Below, piece after piece: positions 10,791-20,580 of a stretch of DNA of 64,000 nt. Under the pieces are notes generated by a model. It did not search any database, was not told where the DNA came from, and saw only the letters and a list, made by a program, of their open reading frames with translations. The position numbers were made by a program, and so were the translations under genes. This stretch comes from Hermatobates lingyangjiaoensis (Eukaryota; Arthropoda; Insecta; Hemiptera; Hermatobatidae). Where the stretch lies: NCBI GenBank assembly GCA_026182355.1, contig JAPFBL010000168.1, positions 1,315,501 to 1,379,500 on the forward strand, given 5' to 3'. The stretch's first letter is position 1. The number at the start of each line of letters is the position of its first letter.

Positions 10791-11800
10791 TTTTTTCTAA
10801 ATATTGGTGGTAGATTTACTATATTGAAATGATATATTTAAATAGAACTCTCATATATTTTTTTTTTCTAAATATTGGTGGTAGATTTACTATATTGAAA
10901 TGATATATTTAAATAGAACTCTCATATATTTTTTTTTTCTAAATATTGGTGGTAGATTTACTATATTGAAATGATATATTTAAATAGAACTCTCATATAT
11001 TTTTTTTTTCTAAATATTGGTGGTAGATTTACTATATTGAAATGATATATTTAAATAGAACTCTCATATATTTTTTTTTCTAAATATTGGTGGTAGATTT
11101 ACTATATTGAAATGATATATTTAAATAGAACTCTCATATATTTTTTTTTTCTAAATATTGGTGGTAGATTTACTATATTGAAATGATATATTTAAATAGA
11201 ACTCTCATATATTTTTTTTTTCTAAATATTGATGGTAGATTTACTATATTGAAATGATATATTTAAATAGAACTCTCATATATTTTTTTTTTCTAAATAT
11301 TGGTGGTAGATTTACTATATTGAAATGATATATTTAAATAGAACTCTCATATATTTTTTTTTTCTAAATATTGATGGTAGATTTACTATATTGAAATGAT
11401 ATATTTAAATAGAACTCTCATATATTTTTTTTTTCTAAATATTGGTGGTAGATTTACTATATTGAAATGATATATTTAAATAGAACTCTCATATATTTTT
11501 TTTTTCTAAATATTGGTGGTAGATTTACTATATTGAAATGATATATTTAAATAGAACTCTCATATATTTTTTTTTTCTAAATATTGATGGTAGATTTACT
11601 ATATTGAAATGATATATTTAAATAGAACTCTCATATATTTTTTTTTTCTAAATATTGGTGGTAGATTTACTATATTGAAATGATATATTTAAATAGAACT
11701 CTCATATATTTTTTTTTTCTAAATATTGGTGGTAGATTTACTATATTGAAATGAATATATTTAAATAGAACTCTCATATATTTTATTTTTCTAATATTTT
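10791..11800 (+). repeat. 71-bp minisatellite, 14 full units
   Basis: Unit starts, taken at 'ATATTGGTGG', fall at 10801, 10872, 10943, 11014, 11084, 11155 and so on, giving a 70-71 bp period. There are 14 nearly identical full units and a decayed partial unit at about 11770-11800. Units differ mainly by one base (GGTGG versus GATGG in units 7, 9 and 12) and by T-run length. No coding frame is kept. Such uniformity implies recent expansion or homogenisation. Confidence 0.95.
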
Positions 11801-12328
11801 CGAATTTATACCTATTTTAGTGACTGTGTTGGTATAACGTAAACTACACTTCTGTAAAATAGAACTCTAAAAACATTTATTAAAAGAATATGAAGAAATA
11901 TTAAGTGTCTTTGTTAATATTATAAGCAAACATATGAACAAACAATATATTTATATTTGTAAGACAATTTAATCCTGTTGAAGGTTGTTGGAATTAAACT
12001 TAATAAAATGTCATAATTCATAGAGAATGAAATAGAACTTGATGTGTCATTCATTTTGAAGCAGTATATGGAATGACTGTATGGAAGCTAAGCGTTTCTT
12101 GCATACATTACTTCATTGTATATTAGATAGATATATCACGTTGGGGGTCGTGCTTTCATATATGTTATAGCTCCCTTGACAGCCAGCAATATTATCCTAG
12201 CATTGATAAGTCTGTTTAAACTATAATGTTATTTGCCTTTGCTATATTGGTTTTGTGTTGTATATGTATAGCACAGTATCATAGTAACGTCGTGAAAGAT
12301 CAAACGACCGTATAAAGAATAAGGAAAA
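11800..12328. other. Unassigned spacer
   Basis: AT-rich, with no recognised feature between the minisatellite and the 7SL pseudogene. Confidence 0.5.
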
Positions 12329-12513
12329 ATTCTAAAATAGTGACTGGGAGTTGTAGCGTGCTCTTGTAATCCAGCTACTTGGAGGTCGGGAAATGTGGAC
12401 GGTTTGAGGTGAGGACCAACTGGAATTGGGTGTTCTCACGACGATCAGGTGTCCGCACTAAACCGGCCATCGATATGGTGTCACTTAGGGAACATTCATT
12501 CATTCTAAAATAG
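12329..12513 (+). pseudogene. 7SL (SRP) RNA retropseudogene with 12-bp target duplication
   Basis: The segment 12341-12500 matches the 5' half of signal recognition particle RNA. It has 'CTTGTAATCCAGCTACTTGG' near 12363, GGTTTGAGG, and 'CAGGTGTCCGCACTAA' near 12446 followed by a CGGC-ATCGATATGGTG stretch. These cover the Alu-domain loops and the start of the S domain. It stops at GATATGGTGTCAC, so the apical S-domain half is missing. The perfect 12-bp direct repeat ATTCTAAAATAG at 12329-12340 and 12502-12513 flanks it, showing target-primed insertion. There is no poly(A) tail. It is not a functional SRP RNA gene. Confidence 0.88.
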
Positions 12514-12534
12514 TAGGAAGATCTTTCAAGTTGG

Positions 12535-12808
12535 GGACCAAGGCAGCCCAGTGTCTAATGTGCTTTCCTCTGGACTGGTAGATGTGGGGTTCGATACCCA
12601 CTGTAGAATTCCATTTATTTAGGCGGGAGATGAAAAAAATTTATAGGCGTCGGCCCCGAGCCTGTGTGATGTCAGATACTCGTTTTAGATCCCTACTCTA
12701 TATATATTTGACTTAGGCAAAATTTACACTCCCAATGTTTATGTTTGGTCTCACAAAAGGCTAATGTTTCGCCTATGTGTGTTCTATCGTGCCAATTCAA
12801 CTAATCAC
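12535..12808 (+). mobile_element. tRNA-derived SINE, diverged copy (tail A)
   Basis: The tRNA-like head with a B-box-like 'GGGGTTCGATACCCACTG' lies near 12586. The body 'GAGCCTGTGTGATGTCAGAT' is at about 12658. The tail 'GCCTATGTGTGTTC' is near 12771. Part of the body between the head and GTCGG is deleted. The (CCTAA)n end has decayed to CAACTAATCAC. Confidence 0.85.
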
Positions 12809-12919
12809 TTAACCAAGGTCGTTTCATAGTCAAAAGATTTTACTTTAACTTTTTTTTTTTATGTTTTATACATATGTATAGAAAAATTATATAGGAATAC
12901 AAGAAAGAACGGATACAAC

Positions 12920-13060
12920 TGTCTTTCATAGTTAGACTTTTTTCTTCGAAGCTCATCGTACCGTCTTCAGGAGAAGACTCGTCTGCTGATAGGTTAAGTA
13001 CGAACTAGGAATCAGCACGATAGACTAATCAGGGTTTCTACTAATAGAGGAGTGGAAAAA
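12920..13060 (-). repeat. PLE-type terminal hairpin fragment
   Basis: The minus strand reads CTTCTCCTGAAGACGGTACG...GAAG near 12978-12935. It resembles the H6 and lineage C ends (CUGAAGA-C-GG) but has GAAG in place of GAAA. Only one arm is present. Confidence 0.45.
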
Positions 13061-13593
13061 GGAAAAACAGGAAAAAGAAGGGATAGAAGTGCAAATAAAT
13101 GAAGAGAAAACAACTAATAACTAATGTTAATGATAAAAAGTAGGAATTGTTGAAGAATGCAATAAAAATATTAAAATAATTGATTAATCAGTTCAAAAAG
13201 ATTGATGTGAGGAGGTAATATGTTTCCAACTATGTACCTTGTTTGCCGAATCAGTCATTGAAACTGGTAACTTGAGTGCATGGGCATAACTAGAAAGGTT
13301 ATAACGAGGTTTCTGATAGAGGTGCTAAGTCTGTGACATGGCTTAGGGCATTATATGTGGTTCTGCTTGTTAATCAATAATAAGTGGAAAAAAATTAATT
13401 AGGAACATTTCATGTGGGCTGAGAATATACAGGCAGACAATAGAGACATACTACTTTACTACCTAGAAGGCATGAAAGCCGAATTCGATTCCATGATTTG
13501 ATATCACAATAAAAAAGCCTCTGCTGTTTGATTCAGTGGCAGAAGGGGAGAGTTGAGATTACAGATTTTCCTCGTCGATTAAAGCTATAGAGA

Positions 13594-13608
13594 GGGGGGG
13601 GGGGGGGG
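13594..13608 (+). repeat. Poly(G) run of 15
   Basis: Fifteen consecutive G bases in an otherwise AT-rich region. Confidence 0.95.
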
Positions 13609-13619
13609 TGATTTACTAA

Positions 13620-13890
13620 CTCAATTCCATGTCAATCGTACTCCTAGGTGGCGATATCGACCACCAAAACCTATTGGCAAATTCAATTCGGGCAATGATT
13701 TACCGCCAACTGAGCTGCTTCAGTATAGCCAATGAAATGCCAATTCGCTTTCCTGAACCCCTGAAAAGGATTCATAGCATCAATCCACATGCTATGCTTG
13801 TAGCAAAGTGCTTAACACTTGCCTTAGTGACGAACTGCCACGAGTCATGCTTACATCTTAATATATAACCTGCATAATCTCAATAGCACA
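13620..13890. other. GC-balanced unassigned block
   Basis: Has a more even base composition than its neighbours and repeated CCAAT-type words (near 13729 and 13739). An open frame at 13629-13868 (79 codons) resembles no family I know. It could be conserved non-coding DNA or an exon fragment. I cannot decide from one sequence. Confidence 0.3.
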
Positions 13891-13954
13891 TGATAAAACT
13901 CTCCACGTATTCTATGAAGCAATTTAACATCTATGATATATATATATAATAAAT

Positions 13955-14056
13955 ATAAACACGTGAAATAATATTGATATTTGACTCTGACGAAGACCGC
14001 TTGTTACGGTTGAAATATCTTAGTCTTTTTTCTCATTTTTTATTGTGGTTTTGACG
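13955..14056 (+). repeat. H1 half-element (single arm)
   Basis: Starts with AAACACGTGAAATAA, then has one right arm: GACTCTGACGAAGACCGC, TTACGGTTGAAATATC, AGTCTTTTTTCTC, ATTGTGGTTTTGA. Hammerhead core intact (CUGACGA, GAAA). Confidence 0.8.
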
Positions 14057-14193
14057 TTGTTATAATAAATATATAAAAATGTGTATATATTAATTATATT
14101 TAACTTTATTATTTAAATTTTTCATTTCAGTTTGTATCATTTTATTTCTTCTTCTTTTATTATTTTTTTTATTCTTTCTTACTTATTACTTGA

Positions 14194-14235
14194 AAATTGG
14201 AAAATTAGAGACTGTAAGTGTGTGTTTCTATTTGT
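14194..14235 (+). repeat. H6 terminal fragment
   Basis: 'AAATTAGAGACTGTAAGTG' then TGTGTTTCTATTTG, matching the H6 end at 44950-44985. The hairpin part is missing. Confidence 0.5.
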
Positions 14236-14348
14236 TCTTCCTCTGTAGTAGTTTATCTAGAAATGTTTGTTGTCCTTTTTTGGTTGTTTTGTTGATAATA
14301 TTATGTACTTCACCTATTCTATCAAGCAGTGATATATTATGGAATTTG

Positions 14349-14349
<1 letters not shown>

Positions 14350-14392
<43 letters not shown>
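14350..14392. repeat. (TA)n microsatellite
   Basis: About 43 bp of pure AT/TA, joined directly to an H1 left arm. Confidence 0.95.
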
Positions 14393-14397
<5 letters not shown>

Positions 14398-14520
14398 GTC
14401 ACATAAACACGTGAAACAACAATCAATGATCAAACCACAATAAGAAATGGGAAAACAAAACTAAGATCTTTCAACCGTAACAAGCGGTCTTCGTCAGAGT
14501 CAAAAACCCAACTGGATCAT
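14391..14520 (-). repeat. H1 half-element (left arm)
   Basis: Minus-strand H1 arm: 'CATAAACACGTGAAACAAC' at the outer end, then 'GATCAAACCACAATAAG', 'CTAAGATCTTTCAACCG' and GTCTTCGTCAGAGTC. It ends at AACCCAACTGGATC, where (TA)n begins again. The partner arm is lost. Confidence 0.85.
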
Positions 14521-14532
14521 ATATATATATAT

Positions 14533-14738
14533 GAAGTCTAAACCACAAGGAAAAAGAAAACCAAAAGAAATAAATACTCTGAGAAATAAATACTTTATGT
14601 CATCAGAGAGCAAACAGAGACGTTAACCAGGAAAAATTACCTGCTTCTTTCTCACTTTGTTTCTGATGACATAAAGTGACAGGCCTCAGGGCGATTATTT
14701 CTTTTCTTTTTTTTCTTTTTCCTTGTGGTTTGGACTTT
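14533..14738. repeat. H7 palindrome
   Basis: Inverted ends 'AAGTCTAAACCACAAGG' (14535) and 'CCTTGTGGTTTGGACTT' (about 14719-14735). Helix I word GCTCT is next to CTGATGACATAAAG in the left arm (minus strand, near 14610). The right arm has CTGATGA-CATAAAGTGAC-AGGCCTC near 14671, where the GAA of GAAA is deleted. Both motifs therefore look dead. Confidence 0.7.
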
Positions 14739-14741
14739 ATA

Positions 14742-14845
14742 ACCGTAACAAGCGGTCTTCGTCAGTTAGGTTTTGACTCTGACGAAGACCGCTTATTACG
14801 GTTGAAAGATCTTAGTCTTTTTTCCCCTTTTCATATTGTGGTTTG

Positions 14846-14850
<5 letters not shown>
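14742..14850 (+). repeat. H1 repeat with collapsed left arm
   Basis: A short left arm (CCGTAACAAGCGGTCTTCGTCAG) is followed directly by a full right arm: GACTCTGACGAAGACC, CTTATTACGGTTGAAAG, 'GATCTTAGTC', ATTGTGGTTTGATCA. (TA)n follows. Confidence 0.85.

Positions 14851-14881
<31 letters not shown>
14849..14881. repeat. (TA)n microsatellite
   Basis: About 33 bp of pure TA between two H1 elements. Confidence 0.95.
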
Positions 14882-14883
<2 letters not shown>

Positions 14884-14976
14884 CCATGATCAAACCACAA
14901 TATGAAATGAGGAAACAAGACTAAGATCTTTCAACCGTAACAAGCGGTCTTCGTCAGAGTCAAAAACCCAACTGAA
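14882..14976 (-). repeat. H1 half-element (left arm)
   Basis: 'CATGATCAAACCACAATATG', then ACTAAGATCTTTCAACC, CAAGCGGTCTTCGTCAG and ACCCAACTGAACAC. It ends abruptly in unrelated sequence. Confidence 0.85.
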
Positions 14977-15208
14977 CACTAGATGCAGAAAACATCTGGT
15001 GAGGAGTTGAGAAGAGTGGGAGGGAAGAGTTGTATTTTAAAAGGGTGAAAGTGCAGGAAAGGACAAATGTCCAGAGAGGGATGTTTGGGGAAACAAAGGA
15101 GTACAGTAAGAAATAGTAAAAAACTATCCGCTAGCTGTCAACCTCTTAGAAGAGACTATTACCCTCGTAACGAAAGTATCAAGTTTGAAGAGGCCGTTAC
15201 TAATGTTT

Positions 15209-15345
15209 AAATGTGAAATCTTTATATATATATACCGAAATGAGAAAAAAATACTATACTAAGTGTTTCAACCGTAAAAAAGCGATCTTTGTCAGAGTTA
15301 AAACTGATACTGACTGTAATTATTACTCAGTTAATAATTGTGACT
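15209..15345. repeat. H1 copy, heavily diverged
   Basis: 'ATGTGAAATCTTTATATAT' then ATACTAAGTGTTTCAACC, AAAAGCGATCTTTGTCAGAG, with point changes throughout. No intact second arm. Confidence 0.6.
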
Positions 15346-16690
15346 TTAGATGTAGTTTAGGCTTGAGACATGAAGTAGCAGATGCCGAAAGCCTTGGGTT
15401 AATCATCATCTCGATAAAACAGTCTTAACATGATCTAATCTATAAAACAATCTGACTAAGCCGAGTAAATCTCTGCCAGGGAAAGGCAAAGTCAAAAGAA
15501 ACTTTTCATTTGATGGTAACTTAGGAATTCCTACTGTTGTACTTGATCCTGCTGTTATTTATAGGAAGGGGTTACGAAGTCTGTTCTGCAGTGGCGAAGC
15601 AACTATTTTTCACACCCTCACCGTCTAAGATTAACCCTCCCCCCTCCCCCGCCTCCTTGGCGTTGATAAACCCTTAACCTTCAGAATTCTAAAAGTTCTC
15701 AAAATATTTATTTTCACGCAATTATAATCAAGGATCTAATTTCAGACTGATGTTATTAGTCCCAGACTTTTCATCTTATTACAGTACATCTTATATCTAT
15801 ATAGTCATCACCAAAGAAAACCAAAGATTTTTCAAAATAAAAATGTTTAATTTAAATCATAAAAAAAAATGTTAAATTAAATTAACTGGCTATGCAAACA
15901 AATATAATAAACTTTCAACCACTTGAAAAAAATTGTTTTGAAAATTTAAAATACATTTATTTTTATAAAATAAATAAAAAGAAAACAAAAATATTTATCG
16001 AAATATTACAGTTGAAAAATCCGTTTAAAAACAATATTACACACGTAGAATATAAAAACAATTACGACCTTAATCATAACATAACATTAAACATAAAAAC
16101 TCATTTTGGTATAAAATTTCAGATTTTTTGTTACCTATTTGTGACTAATTTGTTTCTATTTTCCATTTCTATATTGTCAAAATGTGGCTGCCTGGCACAT
16201 GCCGTCCTCCCCTCCCCTATAACTTGCGAGGCCATTGCTGTCATGAACTCCAGATTGTGTGAAGATAGCTTACTTAAGTCAACTATTGTGGTCGAATAAA
16301 CGTTGTGAAAAGAGGTTTCTTTGTCTAGTGCCAGGTATTACTAAGAGAGAGCTATAATTACCATTGGGTAGGTCAAAGTGAGGACTTCCTGTCTAGCCAG
16401 CGCTTTGGCCTAGTCTTTCCGTTTAATAAAAACTCCGGCTTGTTTTCTTGTTGAACTCTTAACACTGAAAAACAACGAACAAAGAGTTGAAACTAAACAT
16501 TGTTTCTTTCTAAAAAAAAAATATCTTAAACTAGAAAGATGATGAGAATGTGCTGTTAAATGGTGAGTGTTTATTTGTCTAATGCACGGATAGCTAACCT
16601 AGACACTGAATGTAAACAAAGCAGCGTGCACTTGTGTTTTCTTTCGGTTTAGTTTGACTATCTCTCTCTCTCTCTCTTTTCTCTTACCCT
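15346..16690. other. Unassigned spacer with a GC-balanced patch
   Basis: AT-rich, with C-rich runs near 15638-15655. The part at 16140-16450 has mixed composition and includes GTAGGTCAAAGTGAGG near 16369. The open frame at 15892-16299 is mostly K, N, I, F and Y and is not convincing as a gene. Confidence 0.4.
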
Positions 16691-16698
16691 CCCATTCC

Positions 16699-17070
16699 AA
16701 GGGCCAGTATAGCCCACTGGCAACTTCCTGGCCTGTAGACTGGTAGATCCAGGGTTCAATATCCACTCTGGCTCTTGATTTATTAACGTGGGAGGTAAAA
16801 AATCTGAGAACATTATCCCCTCAGAGAAGACGTTAACCGCCCAGGTACCTAATTGAAATTAGTCAATGATCCAGGTCAAGTCTCGCATTGTTCCTATGAT
16901 GCATGTCAGGTATCTACGGTAATGGTACCCACTTCAAATACACTTGAGTTAGGCAAAATTTAGGATTACCAATGTAGAATCTATCTTGATAGTGTGGCAT
17001 CACAATGGGTCAATGTTTGGCCTATTTGTTTTCTCTCGTGGGACTGCCACTTCAACGTAACCTAACTTAA
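16699..17070 (+). mobile_element. tRNA-derived SINE, near full length (tail A)
   Basis: Head GGGCCAGTATAGCCCACTGG with B-box-like 'CCAGGGTTCAATATCCAC' near 16751. The body contains TTAACGTGGGAGG, 'AATACACTTGAGTTAGGC' and 'CCAATGTAGAATCTATC'. The tail GGGACTGCCACTTCAACG is followed by TAACCTAACTTAATC. An extra segment near 16845-16895 separates GACGTTAACC from the rest of the body. Confidence 0.9.
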
Positions 17071-17265
17071 TCTATCCTCTCACTCACTCCTTCTCTCACT
17101 GTCTTCTTCTAACCCTCTCTCTTTCCACCATGCTCTCTCTCTCTTTGCTTTCTCTCACACTCGCCCTCTACCTGTCATTGTTTCTACGTTTACTCTCTTT
17201 TCTCTCGCTGATTCTTTCTCTCTATATAAACTGTTCAAAGTTATTAAAGGAACAAAAATAATAGT
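17071..17265 (+). repeat. Pyrimidine-rich (CT) stretch
   Basis: Imperfect CTCT/TTCT sequence right after the SINE tail. Low complexity only. Confidence 0.7.
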
Positions 17266-17269
17266 TGAA

Positions 17270-17470
17270 ATATATAATCCTAGTTTTTAATTTCCGGTCA
17301 CAGCCGTCTTTAGGAGGACTCAGCCGTACAAAGGGAGGGATTCTAAATGCATGACGACGCAGCCACGGTTGAAAAAAACCAAAACCGAGTTGTGAGATTA
17401 GTTTCCCTCCCTTTGCTCCCTGAAAGCTATTGAACTGTGAGTGTGTTTTTCTTTTTATTTCTGTATATTT
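17270..17470. repeat. H6 palindrome, decayed
   Basis: The left arm on the minus strand reads CUAAAGA-C-GGCUGUGACC-GGAAAUUAAAAAC. The right arm at 17413-17455 reads CTGAAAGCTATTGAACTGTG then AGTGTG. The H6 end 'ACTGTAAGTGTGTGTTT' is recognisable in both. Cores are damaged in both arms. Confidence 0.5.
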
Positions 17471-17737
17471 TATATCTCTGCACTATTCCAGTCCCATCCG
17501 GTTCGATTTCACAATATTCAAGCACATATATTCTAGCTTTATTTCTCCTCCTGTCTGTACATCACAGTACAGTACAGTTTAGGAGAGCCTTCCTAACTTC
17601 TTTCTTTGAATAAAATATAGGATTAAGTGTAACAGTAGGAATTTCTTTCTGTACAGAATTTTATATATATTCGCTATAAAATCGGAAAGACGATCCCAAC
17701 CGGACACAATAATATTTCAACAACGAAGAATAACAGA

Positions 17738-17795
17738 GCAAAATAAAGACACACACTTACAAACACAAATTTTCGGGCAATCCACCTTCAGGAGA
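17738..17795 (-). repeat. H6 terminal hairpin, single arm
   Basis: Minus strand: CCTGAAGGTGGATTGCCCG, AAAA, then TTTGTAAGTGTGTGTCTTT. Helix II UGG...CCC is present; the core has CUGAAGG in place of CUGANGA. Confidence 0.5.
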
Positions 17796-18104
17796 AAAGA
17801 TTTTTTTTTTCTAGAACTGTGAATTTGGTTCTGTATGTTTTTCTAATCATTGCATCGCAATGATTGTTCCTCTTTTTAAGTGAAGGAACACTGATATTCA
17901 TTATTAATATCATTAAGATGATGTGCCCTTGTAAAATCGAGAGACTTATCCTGCCCTTTCTCAAATATGAAATCACTTAATATAGTTCAATGAAGTTTAT
18001 ATAGTAAACTTCTTTTGTACATTTTTGATTTTTTTTTTTTTTTGTCTAGGTGAGGATATTACATTTGGTCGATGCATTCTGTGTGATTGAATATTATTGT
18101 CGTG

Positions 18105-18390
18105 ATTTTCGCCTGTTGGAATGCAATGTACTCCACGGTGCATTAAGGATGCTATCATAGACAAGTGACCGTGCAGAAGCCGGCGGTGGCCGATAGTATC
18201 GCGCTGTAATTGGTTATCGAGAGCTTTGCAATGTAACCAGCAGGTATTGCTCGTCGTGGCTCAAGGTTGAAAACCAAACACTTTTCTGTAAAGCCGGCTC
18301 CAATCGCTATGCGGTCTTATTGGAATAATCTCGGCTAAGTGACGGCCTCCCCGCAGCAAACTACCTCCTCTGCTGCCGTTCCACCCTCGA
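18105..18390. other. GC-richer block, candidate conserved non-coding element
   Basis: This stretch is clearly richer in G and C and more complex than its surroundings. It has a homeodomain-like TGTAATTGG near 18207, CAAGTGACC near 18161, and runs such as 'GCCGGCGGTGGCCGATAG'. I find no open frame of note on either strand, no repeat in the window and no tRNA-like folding, which would suit regulatory DNA. Function unknown. Confidence 0.35.
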
Positions 18391-18707
18391 ACCCTCTTCA
18401 CTCTCTCACTCTCTCTCTCTCTCCTCTCTTAAATTCTGCTTTTCCTTTATCAAGACCGGAGGCCGCTATCATCCTATAAAGCTTAATAATCCAATTTTCT
18501 TCCAGCTCCCTTACCGTGCAGCTTAAACGCCACGTAGCAAAATAATGCCCATTCTATGCTTCATCTTACTTCATTATAATTCTTACATATATCCTTCCTG
18601 AATTCCCAACTCACTTCCATCTTTCACTTGAAATATATTTTTTCGTCCTCATTTAAATTTTATCACTGTTCCAAGCTCTTTATATAACTCACTTATCTCT
18701 CTGATCA

Positions 18708-18711
<4 letters not shown>

Positions 18712-18763
<52 letters not shown>
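18712..18763. repeat. (TA)n microsatellite
   Basis: About 52 bp of pure TA at the left end of PLE lineage A. Confidence 0.95.
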
Positions 18764-18765
<2 letters not shown>

Positions 18766-18799
18766 AGATTCAATAATATATGGACCGTTTATAGAATAG

Positions 18800-19819
18800 G
18801 TGTGTTCTCTAATCGGGGTTCGGTCAATTTTCCAGGATAAAAAGTCAAATATAAGTATCAATAAATTAGGTACGAAGGTGAAATTTATTAAATTAAATGT
18901 GGACGATTTGTTTTTAATTATTGAAAAGGGAGAAGAAGATAATGTATTAAATATATTTAATTCTTTTCATAATCGTCTACAATTCACTTGTGAAGTAGAG
19001 AAAGATGGAAATCTGCCATTCTTAGATGTGAAAGTTATAAGAGGTGAAAATGGCAATATCTTAACGGATTGGTTTAAAAAACCTACCAGTGCTGCAAGAA
19101 TCCTGAACTACCATTCTTCTCATGCTATAAACCAAAAATTAAATTGCGTCCAAAATTTGGTTAAAAAAGTTATTGAAATAAGTAGTCCATGTTTTCTAAA
19201 TGAAAATAAGAAAAGGGTGAAATTATTGTTACAGAAAAATTGTTATCCGAAGAACTTAGTTGAACGATATTGGTTAAGATATTTAAGACAGCAACCAGCA
19301 CATTCAAATGAAGATCATGCTGAACTGGAAGTTATAAATAGGAAGTATTTCAAATTTCCTTATGTTGAGGGCTTATAACAATCAATTAGAAAAGTGTTCA
19401 AACGAAACGTACCTGAAGTTACACTGGCATTTTATAATAAAAGAAAAAATAAATCTTTATTTTCAAATTTGAAAGAAAAAAAACCGAAGGAGTTACAAAG
19501 TAACCTCATTTATGCCATCAAATGTAAAGACTGTGACAAGTGTTACTATGGTGAAACTAGTCGTTTTCTCAAAGAAAGGTTGTACCAACATAATTATTCC
19601 ATAAGAACAAATAAAAGTAACGCAACAGCCTTAGCTGGGCATGCAATAAACGAAGGTCACACGTTCGATTTTGAAGATACAACTATAATAGAAAAAGAAA
19701 AAGATGAGCAAAGAAGGAAGACACTTGAGATGTTATATATTAAAAAGGATCTAAGTTCGATTAATCATAGAAGTGATATTACTAATTTAAGTAATATTTA
19801 TTCTGGAGTGTTGTGCTGA
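18800..19819 (+). pseudogene. PLE RT C-terminal part and GIY-YIG endonuclease, one in-frame stop
   Basis: Two blocks lie in the same frame (18800-19378 and 19394-19819), split by a single TAA at 19376. In the first, residues 1-15 come from the inverted terminal copy. NVDDLFLI (residues 33-40) is the RT catalytic YxDD-type motif and FLDVKV (74-79) follows it. The second holds the GIY-YIG nuclease: LIY (38-40), Cys 44, 47 and 50, YYG (51-53), Arg57, His66 and the metal-binding Glu112 within LEMLYIK. The Cys/His set matches the zinc-knuckle insertion typical of PLE nucleases. RT motifs before YxDD are missing. The role would be nicking target DNA and reverse transcription of PLE RNA in the nucleus. 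The copy is dead because of the truncation and stop, but the nuclease part is otherwise uninterrupted. Confidence 0.88.
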
Positions 19820-20105
19820 GGTTTAGTGAAATTTGATTTATTTAGTTCCCTTGAGTGAACAGTGTTGAGGTTATTTGTAATGTTATCTTATTAGTCTAGT
19901 CGAAGGTTTTGTCCGGCTAACATTGTTGTTCCTTTAAATAATGTAAATTTCATTTTCTTAGTTAAAAAATTCTTACTTCTGTAAGTAATATTGTTTTATG
20001 TATCTCTGAAATATTTCTGCTTGTAATATTCATGAGTTGTAACAATCCATTTTCATATTGTGTATATGTTTGATGTTGATATGTGATTTCTTATTATCCT
20101 TTGTT

Positions 20106-20156
20106 TGTAGGCCTATGAAAAAGGTTTTAAATAAAACCGAAACGTTGGCAACGAGA
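20106..20156 (+). ncRNA. Core-degenerate hammerhead-like hairpin (lineage A)
   Basis: GCC before the core and GGC after GUU form helix I. Helix II is GGUUUU...AAAACC. GAAAC and GUU are kept. The CUGANGA core is replaced by UAUGAAAAA. The same change occurs at 39598 and 49766, and CUUGAAAAA occurs at 54153, so it is a shared variant of these lineages, not a private mutation. Confidence 0.45.
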
Positions 20157-20206
20157 GTTTGATTTTTTATCCTGGAAAATTGACCGAACCCCGATTAGAG
20201 AACACA

Positions 20207-20210
<4 letters not shown>

Positions 20211-20238
<28 letters not shown>
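20211..20238. repeat. (TA)n shared between two PLEs
   Basis: About 28 bp of TA that serves as the right end of lineage A and the left (3') end of lineage B. Confidence 0.9.
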
Positions 20239-20241
<3 letters not shown>

Positions 20242-20371
20242 CATGTTTTGTTGAACGACCTTTGTACTGTGGCATGAATCAATTTCATAGTCCATCTTTC
20301 AAGTTTTCTCACCTTTGATTTAAATCTTTCTGGTACTAAATACACTAGTTCTCCAAATGATTTATTCGTTA

Positions 20372-20412
20372 TAACTGACATGTTTCGGTCTCCTTGACCA
20401 TCTTCAGAGTTA
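20372..20412 (-). ncRNA. Hammerhead-ribozyme-like motif (lineage B)
   Basis: Minus strand: helix I UAACU (20412-20408) with AGUUA (20376-20372), five perfect pairs. Core CUGAAGA (20407-20401), one extra U. Helix II GGUC/GACC. GAAA. Helix III AC-AU-GU. H17 = C, triplet GUC. Together with lineage F (63591-63634) it shows compensating helix I changes (CU/AG here, CC/GG there). Confidence 0.65.
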
Positions 20413-20580
20413 ATCATATTTATAAAAACTTATTTCTACTAATCACCACTATATTACACTATACATTTCTTAAATTAACACAATAATCTTCAAAAACATC
20501 AAGAAATAATTCTATCGCCAAAATAAACATTTGCTTGAAGCAGTTTTAGCCACTGTCATAATCAGGTGTACCACTTAACT

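Larger units (their letters stand above)
18764..20210 (+). mobile_element. Penelope-like element, lineage A, with inverted ends
   Basis: A plus-strand PLE, 5'-truncated inside the RT, joined at its left to about 80 bp of an inverted copy of its own 3' end. The end 'CAATTTTCCAGGATAAAA' (near 18825) is the reverse complement of 'TTTTATCCTGGAAAATTG' (near 20165), and GGTGTGTTCTCTAATCGG mirrors CCGATTAGAGAACACACC. (TA)n lies outside both ends. The order is inverted end, RT palm remnant, linker, GIY-YIG, 3' region, degenerate hammerhead-like hairpin, end. It is the most complete PLE copy in the window. Confidence 0.9.

Noticed and set aside
15892..16299. 135-codon open frame
   Set aside because: K/N/I/F/Y-rich translation of AT-rich DNA with no motif.
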